A stretch of 64,000 bases of DNA from VFMC01 sp046331225 (GTDB lineage Bacteria; Actinomycetota; Acidimicrobiia; Acidimicrobiales; Ilumatobacteraceae): contig JAXLRF010000007.1 in assembly GCA_046331225.1 (NCBI GenBank), forward strand, positions 344,292 through 408,291, written 5' to 3'. The notes beneath the pieces were generated by a model. It had not been told where the DNA came from. It was given only the letters and a program-made list of their open reading frames with translations, and did not search any database. Positions 8,325-14,469 of the stretch are shown here, one piece after another. The translations under genes and the position numbers were made by a program. Each line of letters starts with the position of its first letter. Position 1 is the stretch's first letter.

Positions 8325-9628
8325 CGAACCCGTACCAGGAAGCACTCGGCGCGACGCTCATCGAGCGCACGAAGCGGGAGCGCATCGTCCTGGTGGGGGT
8401 CACGCTGCCGGGGCACACCGACGACGACACCGAAGCCGGTCTCGACGAGCTCGCGTTGCTGATCGACACCGCTGGTGCCGACGAGGCCGGACGACTGATC
8501 CAGCGACGCGACGCGCCCGACCACACGTGGTTCATCGGCAAGGGCAAGGCCGAGGAGCTGAAGCAGCTGTGCCTCGCCGTCGACGCCGACACGGTGGTGT
8601 TCGACAACGAGCTCTCGCCGGCGCAGCAGTTCAACCTCGAAAAGCTGCTCGGTCGCACGGCACTCGACCGCACCGCGGTGATCCTCGACATCTTCGCCCA
8701 GAACGCGCACACGCTCGAGGGCAAGGCGCAGGTCGAGCTCGCGCTGTTGCGCTATCGCTTGCCCCGGCTGCGTCGCGGCAACAAGGCCAACCTGTCGCAG
8801 CAGAGCGGTGGCGTGGGCACCCGCACGCGCGGCACCGGCGAAACCAAGCTCGAAGTCGACCGCCGCACGCTCACGAAGCGGATCAGCCGGCTCGAACACG
8901 ACCTGGCCGAGCTGCGCGAGACCCGGCACCTGCAGCGCAAGAGCCGTGGCCGCAGCGGCCTCGCCGCGGTGACGATCGTCGGCTACACCAACGCCGGCAA
9001 GAGCACGCTGCTCAACCGGCTCACCCAAGCGGGCGTGCTCGTCGAGGACCGGCTGTTCGCGACGCTCGATCCCACCACGCGCCGGCTGTCGCTGCCCGGC
9101 GGCGAGCCGGTGCTGCTGACCGACACGGTCGGGTTCGTACGTCGCCTGCCGCACGGTCTGATCGAGTCGTTCAAGAGCACGCTCGAGGTCGCGAGCGAGG
9201 CCGATTTCCTGGTGCACGTCGTCGACGCGAGCGCACCCGATCCCGAGGGCCAGATCCGTGCCGTGCGCGAGGTGCTGGCCGAGATCGACGCCGATCGCGT
9301 GCCGGAGTTGATCGTGTTCAACAAGGCCGACCTCGTACCCGACGTCGCCAAGGAGCTCGTCGCCGACCACGAGGGATCGGTGGCGGTGAGTGCGGTCACG
9401 GGTGCGGGCATCGACGACTTCCTCGGCACGCTCGCCGACCGCCTGCGCGCGATCGCCGCACCGGTCGAGCTGCTGATCCCCTACGAGCGCGGCGACGTGC
9501 TCGCGGCGGTGCACCGCGAAGGCGAGGTGGTGTCGAGCTCGCACGAGGACGGCGGCGTGCGCGTGCGCGCACGCCTGGCCGATGCGTCGGCTGGGCGTCT
9601 CGCCGAATTCGTCGTCACCCCGTCCTGA
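8321..9628 (+). CDS. hflX: Ribosome-associated GTPase HflX
   Basis: GTPase that binds the 50S subunit and splits or rescues stalled ribosomes under stress. The protein has 435 residues. The N-terminal HflX domain shows FIGKGKAEEL and VFDNELSPAQQ (nucleotide-binding domain 1), a Gly-rich QQSGGVGTRTRGTGETKLE segment and a helical linker. The G domain follows: GYTNAGKST (G1, about residue 228), the DPTTRRL region (G2), DTVGFVRRLP (G3), FNKADLV (G4), then a short C-terminal domain. The ATG overlaps the dapF stop. A longer upstream reading runs inside dapF and is rejected. Confidence 0.95.
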   Translation: MTNPYQEALGATLIERTKRERIVLVGVTLPGHTDDDTEAGLDELALLIDTAGADEAGRLIQRRDAPDHTWFIGKGKAEELKQLCLAVDADTVVFDNELSPAQQFNLEKLLGRTALDRTAVILDIFAQNAHTLEGKAQVELALLRYRLPRLRRGNKANLSQQSGGVGTRTRGTGETKLEVDRRTLTKRISRLEHDLAELRETRHLQRKSRGRSGLAAVTIVGYTNAGKSTLLNRLTQAGVLVEDRLFATLDPTTRRLSLPGGEPVLLTDTVGFVRRLPHGLIESFKSTLEVASEADFLVHVVDASAPDPEGQIRAVREVLAEIDADRVPELIVFNKADLVPDVAKELVADHEGSVAVSAVTGAGIDDFLGTLADRLRAIAAPVELLIPYERGDVLAAVHREGEVVSSSHEDGGVRVRARLADASAGRLAEFVVTPS

Positions 9629-9791
9629 ACGCTCGTGCGATGAGAGACGAGTGGCTGCGGCGCGCTCATCGCTCATCCCGTTCGGCCGAGATCCGGAGCG
9701 ACGAGACATCCGGTCGGCACCGCCCCTCATCGCTCATCGCGGATGGTCGTGCGTTGGGGCGAGCGGGGTGGAGCTGCCACGATGAGCGGTC
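9629..9791. other. Intergenic spacer with repeated CTCATCGCTCATC
   Basis: The 163-bp gap between hflX and dapC holds two copies of the 13-mer CTCATCGCTCATC (near 9666 and 9728) and related GATGAG/GATGAGCG words in the opposite sense, so several small hairpins can form. No gene is seen. A CACGAT 8 nt before the dapC ATG could be its -10. Confidence 0.5.
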
Positions 9792-10910
9792 ATGAGTGAT
9801 CCGCAGGCCGAGGGGTTCGTCCCGCCGCCGTATCCCTACGACAAGCTCGACCGTCTGGCCGCACGGTGCGCGGAGCATCCGGGCGGCATCGTCGACCTGT
9901 CGATCGGCACGCCGTGCGATCCGCCGCCGCCCGCCGTGGTGCAGGCGCTGTCGGCCAGCAACAGCGAGCGCGGCTACCCGCCGAGCATCGGCACCCCGTC
10001 GCTGCGCACCGCCATCCGCGCATGGATCTCGCGTCGGTTCGACGTCGACGTCACGCTCGACCAGATCGCCGCGTGCGTCGGCACGAAGGAGTTCGTCGCC
10101 ACCACGCCGCACTACCTGAAGCTGCGCACCCCGTCGCGCGACACCGTGCTGTATCCGGCCGTCGCGTATCCCACCTACGAGATGGGCGCGATCCTCGCCG
10201 GGTGCCGACCGGTCCCGGTGCCCCCGCGCCCCGACGGGGGCCTCGACCTCGACGCGATCGACCCGGCCGACGCCGCTCGCGCGCTGATGCTGTGGGTCAA
10301 CAGCCCGTCCAACCCGACGGGCGCCCTGAGCGACCTCGACGCGGCCGCGGCCTGGGGCCGTGCCCGTGGTGTGCCGGTCTTCAGCGACGAGTGCTACGTC
10401 GAGTTCACGTGGGAGGGTCGGGGCCGCACGATCCTCGAACAGGGGATCGCGGGCGTGGTGGCCGTGCACTCGCTGTCGAAGCGGTCGAACCTCGCCGGCC
10501 TGCGCGTCGGGTTCTACGCCGGCGACGAGGAGCTCGTCACCTACCTGAAGGAGGTGCGCAAGCACGTCGGCATGCTCGTGCCCGGCCCCGCACAGGCGGC
10601 CGGTGCCGTGGCCCTCGCCGACGACGAGCACGTGCAGGTGCAGCGCGATCGCTACCGCGCCCGTCTCGAGCGGCTCGCCGGCGTGCTGTCGCGCTGGTCG
10701 GGTCTCGAGGTGCCGTTGCCGGCCGGTGGCTTCTACCTGTGGTTCGACGCCGAGGACGGATGGGCCTTCGCCGAACGGCTCGCCGTCGAGGGCGGGGCGC
10801 TCGTGAGCCCCGGCGACTTCTACGGTGCCGGAGGTGCCAACAACGTCCGCGTGGCCGTGGTACAACCTGATGACCGAATCGACCAGGTCGCGCAGCGGCT
10901 GGGGGTGTGA
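9792..10910 (+). CDS. dapC: Succinyldiaminopimelate aminotransferase DapC
   Basis: Class I/II PLP aminotransferase of 372 residues. In the succinylase branch of lysine synthesis this family makes N-succinyl-LL-DAP from the keto acid. WVNSPSNPTGA holds the Asn that contacts the cofactor, FSDECYVEFTW the Asp/Tyr pair, and SLSKRSNLAGLR the Schiff-base Lys (about residue 228), with the substrate Arg near NVRVAVV. The SKRSNLAG form is typical of actinobacterial DapC rather than aspartate aminotransferase. Its position after dapF supports a role in DAP supply. Only 3 nt separate it from the next gene, so the two are probably co-transcribed. Confidence 0.85.
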   Translation: MSDPQAEGFVPPPYPYDKLDRLAARCAEHPGGIVDLSIGTPCDPPPPAVVQALSASNSERGYPPSIGTPSLRTAIRAWISRRFDVDVTLDQIAACVGTKEFVATTPHYLKLRTPSRDTVLYPAVAYPTYEMGAILAGCRPVPVPPRPDGGLDLDAIDPADAARALMLWVNSPSNPTGALSDLDAAAAWGRARGVPVFSDECYVEFTWEGRGRTILEQGIAGVVAVHSLSKRSNLAGLRVGFYAGDEELVTYLKEVRKHVGMLVPGPAQAAGAVALADDEHVQVQRDRYRARLERLAGVLSRWSGLEVPLPAGGFYLWFDAEDGWAFAERLAVEGGALVSPGDFYGAGGANNVRVAVVQPDDRIDQVAQRLGV

Positions 10911-10913
10911 GAG

Positions 10914-11861
10914 ATGTCGTACCAGCAGTACCCGCCCGCCGGTGGTCCGCCGCCCGTGGTGCAACCGACGGCCGCGCCGTTCGCCGCGACGCCGCAGCCG
11001 GGCGGGCGACGCGCCGGTCTGCTCGGGGTCGGCGCACTCGTGCTCGCCGCCGGTGTGGTGGCCGGGATCGTCATGTTCCTCGCGAGCTCGTCCAACTACG
11101 ACGACGGCGTGAAGAACCTGGCGCGTGCACCGATCGGGTGCACGACGAGCCTCGACTTCGACGAGGCCGGTACGTACACGATCTACGTCGAGACCAAGGG
11201 CACGATCGGCGACCTGCGTGGTGACTGCCCCAACACCGACACGGACTACGACTCGACCGGTGGCGACCTGCCCGACGTCGACATCGTGCTGACCGACGGC
11301 AGCGGCGACGAGATCGACCTCGACCGTGACGAGTCGAAGGACTACGACGCCGCCGGCTTCGTCGGCCAGTCGGTCCGCAGCGTCGACATCGAGGAGGCCG
11401 GGAGCTACGAGATCACCGCGACCTCCGACGAGGACGAGGTGGTGGTGGCCGTCGGCCACGACCCCAAGGGTGATGCGGCGTCGCTGAAGACGATGGGCAT
11501 CGCCGCGATCGTCGCCGGCCTCGTGCTCGGCGGTCTGCTGTTGGTGCTCGGCCTGCGCCGCAAGCCGGCGACCGGTGCCGGCACCCCGCCTGCGCCGATG
11601 GGGATGGGACCCGGCGGGTTCGGTCCGTCCACCGGTCAGGTGCCGGTGACGCCCGGTTACGCGCCGCAGCCCGGCTACCAAGCGCCCGGTCACCAGGCAC
11701 CCGGCTACCAGCCGCCGAGCTACCAGCCGCCGGCGCCGGCCGCGCCGCCGCCCACGATGCCGATGCCACCCACGCCACCTGCGCCCCCCACGGCGCCGCC
11801 CGCGGCGCCGCCGCCTCCGCCGAGCGGGCCGCAGTCGTGGCCCGCACCGCCCGGCCAGTGA
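10914..11861 (+). CDS. Two-helix membrane protein with acidic ectodomain and Pro-rich tail
   Basis: Unrecognised protein of 315 residues. It begins with a short Pro/Gln-rich cytoplasmic segment. A first helix (LLGVGALVLAAGVVAGIVMFL, about residues 40-60) is followed by an acidic extracytoplasmic domain of about 130 residues containing two Cys, which could form a disulfide. The second helix (IAAIVAGLVLGGLLLVLGLR) follows at about residues 195-215. The last 100 residues are Pro/Gly/Gln-rich with near-repeats of GYQAPG, GHQAPG, GYQPPS, SYQPPA and then polyproline. Such tails often recruit partner proteins. It is likely co-transcribed with dapC and is closed by a strong bidirectional hairpin. Confidence 0.7.
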   Translation: MSYQQYPPAGGPPPVVQPTAAPFAATPQPGGRRAGLLGVGALVLAAGVVAGIVMFLASSSNYDDGVKNLARAPIGCTTSLDFDEAGTYTIYVETKGTIGDLRGDCPNTDTDYDSTGGDLPDVDIVLTDGSGDEIDLDRDESKDYDAAGFVGQSVRSVDIEEAGSYEITATSDEDEVVVAVGHDPKGDAASLKTMGIAAIVAGLVLGGLLLVLGLRRKPATGAGTPPAPMGMGPGGFGPSTGQVPVTPGYAPQPGYQAPGHQAPGYQPPSYQPPAPAAPPPTMPMPPTPPAPPTAPPAAPPPPPSGPQSWPAPPGQ

Positions 11862-11902
11862 GCCGGTCCCGGCGTCTCGCCGGGAACGCACCCCAGAACG
11901 AC

Positions 11903-11932
11903 CACAGGCGCCGCCCGGAGGCGGCGCCTGTG
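11903..11932. terminator. Bidirectional hairpin between convergent genes
   Basis: CACAGGCGCCGC (11903-11914) pairs perfectly over 12 bp with GCGGCGCCTGTG (11921-11932) around a 6-nt loop. It lies between the 3' ends of the proline-rich membrane-protein gene and lexA and could serve both strands. No T-tract is present. Confidence 0.75.
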
Positions 11933-11957
11933 CGCGTGACGGATGGGACGAGCCGGG

Positions 11958-12656
11958 TCAGAGACGGCGCATCACCGTGACGACCCGACCGAAGATGTCG
12001 ACCTCGTCGGGGTCGAACACCATCGGCTCGAGCCGGTCGTTGGCCGGCAGCAACGTGATCGTGCTGCCCGTGCGCTGGTAGGTCTTCACCGTCGCCTCGC
12101 CCCCGGGGATGCCGGCGACCACGATCTGGCCGTTGTCGGCGGTGCGCTGCGACCGGCAGACGACGAAGTCGCCGTCCATGATCCCGACGTTGATCATCGA
12201 GTCGCCACGCACCCGCAACATGAACAGCTCGCCCGAGCCGGTGAAGTCCTCCGGCAGCGGGAACAGCTCCTCGACGTTCTCCTGCGCGAGCACGTCGGTG
12301 CCCGCCGCCACGTCGCCGACGAGCGGCACGTGGCGCACCGGGCGACGCTCGATGGCCGCACCGGAGGTGGGGTCGTAGCGCACCTCGATCGCCCGGGGCT
12401 TGGCCGGATCGCGCCGGAGGAACCCCATCTTCTCGAGCGAGGCGAGGTGGCTGTGCACCGTGGAGGGCGAGGTGAGACCCACGGCCTCGCCGATCTCGCG
12501 CACGCTCGGCGGGTAGCCGCGCTCGCGCATGCTGGTCTCGATCACGTCGAGGATGCCCCGTTGACGTGCCGTGAGGGTGGACGGACCGCTGTGTTCGGTC
12601 GAGTGCGCGCCGCCCGCGTGGGACGAGGCGCCGGTGTGGGTGCCGGAAGTGGCCAT
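11958..12656 (-). CDS. lexA: SOS repressor LexA
   Basis: Transcriptional repressor that self-cleaves when RecA filaments form. The protein has 232 residues. The N-terminal winged-helix domain shows LTARQRGILDVIE and GYPPSVREIGEAVGL with the recognition helix SPSTVHSHLASLE. The cleavage site is the Ala-Gly in LVGDVAAGTDVLA (about residue 112). The catalytic Ser lies in VRGDSMIN and the catalytic Lys in GGEATVKTYQR. The ATG is 7 nt from a TACGCT -10 that overlaps a LexA-like box, so autoregulation is expected. The reading frame extends far upstream without a stop, but that part runs through the operator array and is not credible. Confidence 0.97.
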   Translation of the reverse strand: MATSGTHTGASSHAGGAHSTEHSGPSTLTARQRGILDVIETSMRERGYPPSVREIGEAVGLTSPSTVHSHLASLEKMGFLRRDPAKPRAIEVRYDPTSGAAIERRPVRHVPLVGDVAAGTDVLAQENVEELFPLPEDFTGSGELFMLRVRGDSMINVGIMDGDFVVCRSQRTADNGQIVVAGIPGGEATVKTYQRTGSTITLLPANDRLEPMVFDPDEVDIFGRVVTVMRRL

Positions 12657-12663
12657 GGGTGGC

Positions 12664-12669
12664 AGCGTA
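12664..12669 (-). promoter_or_regulatory. -10 hexamer of lexA, overlapping a LexA-like box
   Basis: On the minus strand TACGCT lies 7 nt before the lexA ATG (leaderless arrangement). It shares four bases with the LexA-like box at 12666-12679. Confidence 0.55.
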
Positions 12670-12787
12670 CGCGCGTTCGACGACCAGGTCAAACATCCGT
12701 TCGTGCAACAGATGTTCGATCCGGGGGTTGACGAACGCCCGTTCGACCCGGCAGACTGCGAACGTTCGTTCGGCGAACACCCGTTCC
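12666..12787. promoter_or_regulatory. Array of LexA boxes between lexA and the LysM gene
   Basis: Counting the ten fixed positions of CGAAC-N4-GTTCG: 12732-12745 (CGAACGCCCGTTCG) and 12759-12772 (CGAACGTTCGTTCG) are perfect. 12774-12787 (CGAACACCCGTTCC), 12690-12703 (CAAACATCCGTTCG) and 12666-12679 (CGTACGCGCGTTCG) have one mismatch each. 12705-12718 (GCAACAGATGTTCG) has two and is doubtful. The distances between the last five boxes are 15, 27, 27 and 15 bp, symmetric about the central perfect box. A TTGACG (12728) and CAGACT (12752) pair for the LysM gene surrounds the central box. Confidence 0.8.
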
Positions 12788-12804
12788 AGTCACAGGAGCA
12801 GCAC

Positions 12805-13242
12805 ATGTCGGCAGCAACGGCAACCCTCGCACCTCGCACCCGCACCCACCGGTCGTACGGCCTGCCTGCCTCGTACGCACCCTCGGCCGCGGCTGCTCGG
12901 CGCTCGTCGCCGTCGCTGCCCGCACGGTACGCCGTCCCCGGCAGCGTCCTCCCCAACCGCACCACGTACCTTCGCCGCCGTGTCGGCGCGGCGGTGTTCG
13001 TGGCCACGTTGGTGCTGTCGGTCGGATCGGTGGCCCAGCGTGGTCTGGCCGACCGTGGGGGCGATCCTGCCTCCGCCACCGCGGTCGGCCGTACCACGTA
13101 TGTCGTCCAACCGGGCGACACGCTGTGGGCGATCGCCGAGCGGCTCTACCCGGGTCACGACGTGGCCGAGGTCGTCGACGTGCTCGTGTCGATGAACGGC
13201 GGCGCGTCGATCCAGGCCGGTCAAACGCTCGACCTGCCCTGA
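12805..13242 (+). CDS. LysM-domain membrane protein, candidate SOS cell-division inhibitor
   Basis: Protein of 145 residues. A basic, Ser/Ala-rich cytoplasmic N-terminus of about 55 residues is followed by one membrane helix (AAVFVATLVLSVGSVAQ, about residues 60-78) and a C-terminal LysM domain of about 48 residues (TYVVQPGDTLWAIAERLYPG to the end), so the peptidoglycan-binding part lies outside. It is divergent from lexA across a LexA-box array. The same arrangement is known for Bacillus yneA and the mycobacterial LysM gene Rv2719c (chiZ), both SOS-induced and affecting cell division. By analogy this protein should delay septation after DNA damage; that is an inference. AGGAG lies 6 nt before the ATG. 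Confidence 0.8.
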   Translation: MSAATATLAPRTRTHRSYGLPASYAPSAAAARRSSPSLPARYAVPGSVLPNRTTYLRRRVGAAVFVATLVLSVGSVAQRGLADRGGDPASATAVGRTTYVVQPGDTLWAIAERLYPGHDVAEVVDVLVSMNGGASIQAGQTLDLP

Positions 13243-13296
13243 GCAGGGCTCGCGCGGGGCGCGAATCCCCGTCTCCGTCCACGCGAGGTCGTCCGC

Positions 13297-13302
13297 TAGG
13301 GT
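13297..13302 (+). promoter_or_regulatory. -10 hexamer, leaderless start of nrdR
   Basis: TAGGGT ends 6 nt before the GTG of nrdR. Confidence 0.5.
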
Positions 13303-13308
13303 GACGCC

Positions 13309-13767
13309 GTGCGCTGCCCCCGTTGCCGAGCCGACGACACCAAGGTGATCGATTCGCGCGAGGCCGAGGAGGGCGCGGCGATCCGGCGTCGCCGCTCGTG
13401 CAGCTCGTGCACCCACCGCTTCACCACCTACGAGCGCCTCGAAGAGGTGCCCCTCGTGGTCGTCAAGTCCAACGGCACCCGCCAGCCCTTCGACCGGTCG
13501 AAGATCGTCGCCGGCGTCGCCGCGGCCGGCAAGGGTCGTCCCGTGTCGCTCGACCAGATCCACCAGCTGGCCGAAGAGGTCGAAGACGAGATGCGGGTGG
13601 CCGATGGCGAGATCACGAGCGAGCGCGTCGGACGTGCGGTGCTCGAACGCCTGCGACGTCTCGACGAGGTGCTCTATCTCCGCTTCGCCAGCGTGTACAA
13701 GGGCTTCGACGGTGCCGCCGACTTCCAACGCGAACTGTCGCTGCTGAAGAAGCTCCAGAAGGCCTGA
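13309..13767 (+). CDS. nrdR: Transcriptional repressor NrdR
   Basis: Zn-ribbon/ATP-cone repressor of ribonucleotide reductase genes, 152 residues as in the family. Four zinc cysteines sit in CPRC (residues 3-6) and in the SCSSC segment near residue 31. The ATP-cone follows (VKSNGTRQPFDRSKI). RRLDEVLYLRFASVYKGF is the conserved C-terminal helix. NrdR senses ATP/dATP and binds paired 16-bp palindromes in nrd promoters. Candidate boxes lie upstream of nrdJ 3.6 kb downstream in this window. The GTG start has TAGGGT 6 nt upstream. Confidence 0.96.
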   Translation: MRCPRCRADDTKVIDSREAEEGAAIRRRRSCSSCTHRFTTYERLEEVPLVVVKSNGTRQPFDRSKIVAGVAAAGKGRPVSLDQIHQLAEEVEDEMRVADGEITSERVGRAVLERLRRLDEVLYLRFASVYKGFDGAADFQRELSLLKKLQKA

Positions 13768-13784
13768 CGTCCGGCCCCGCTCGC

Positions 13785-14450
13785 TCAGCCCCGCTCGCGG
13801 ACGTAGCGGGTGAAGAGGAACCCGTCGTCCTCGCACAGGTGGGCGAGCCGCATGCGGTGCAGCAGCGGGGGAGCGCCCGTGGTGAGCCGGGGTCCGTCGC
13901 CCCCGCTCAGCACCGGCGAGATGGTGAGGTCGAGCTCGTCGATCACGTCGGCCTCGGCCAGTGCGGCGTTGAGCACCGAACCGCCCTCGGCCTGCACGTA
14001 GTCGACGTCGAGTTGGGCGAGCACGCCGGCGAAATCGACCCCGCCGCGCCCGGCGCGCACCGATCGCACGGGCAGCTCGGGTGCGTCCTCGGGGCAGACG
14101 ACGAAGGCGGCGCCGCTCGTGAACAGCGCGCTGTCGAAGTCGAGATCGGCGGCGCGTCGGGTGACCACGCCGATCTGCTGGCCCGGCTTGCTCGGCGGCC
14201 CGTACCCCTCGATGCGCACCGTCGACGCGCCGACGAGCAACAGGTCGGCGAGCCGGCGCAGGCCGAGCAGCACCTCGGTGTCGGTGGGGCTCGACAGCGC
14301 GCGTGAGTTGTCGTCCACCACGGTCGAGCCGTCGAGACCCGACACCATGCACAATCCGACCCATGGCCGATCCGCAGGACGCGGTCGTGCCACGCCGTAG
14401 GCCTCGGCCACCGTGATGTGGTCGACCGGGTCGGGCAGCAGTCGGCGCAT
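13785..14450 (-). CDS. RibD C-terminal-type pyrimidine reductase
   Basis: Dihydrofolate-reductase-fold protein of about 221 residues matching the RibD C-terminal (bacterial bifunctional deaminase-reductase) domain. WVGLCMVSGLDGSTVVDD is the N-terminal strand with the substrate loop, LADLLLVGASTVRIEGYG the NADPH-binding turn, and VQAEGGSVLNAALAEADVIDEL the typical Gly-rich loop. Stand-alone members act in riboflavin synthesis or on unrelated substrates, and no other rib gene is nearby. Start choice: MRRLLPDP is preferred. A second ATG 21 bases upstream would overlap the start codon of the divergent molybdopterin gene in a shared CATG. The 3' end converges on nrdR with 17 nt between. Confidence 0.75.
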   Translation of the reverse strand: MRRLLPDPVDHITVAEAYGVARPRPADRPWVGLCMVSGLDGSTVVDDNSRALSSPTDTEVLLGLRRLADLLLVGASTVRIEGYGPPSKPGQQIGVVTRRAADLDFDSALFTSGAAFVVCPEDAPELPVRSVRAGRGGVDFAGVLAQLDVDYVQAEGGSVLNAALAEADVIDELDLTISPVLSGGDGPRLTTGAPPLLHRMRLAHLCEDDGFLFTRYVRERG

Positions 14451-14469
14451 GGGTGCGATGATGTCAGCC

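Noticed and set aside
12705..12718. GCAACAGATGTTCG as a sixth LexA box
   Set aside because: Two mismatches in the left half-site make it too weak to call alone. It is mentioned only because it fits the symmetric spacing.
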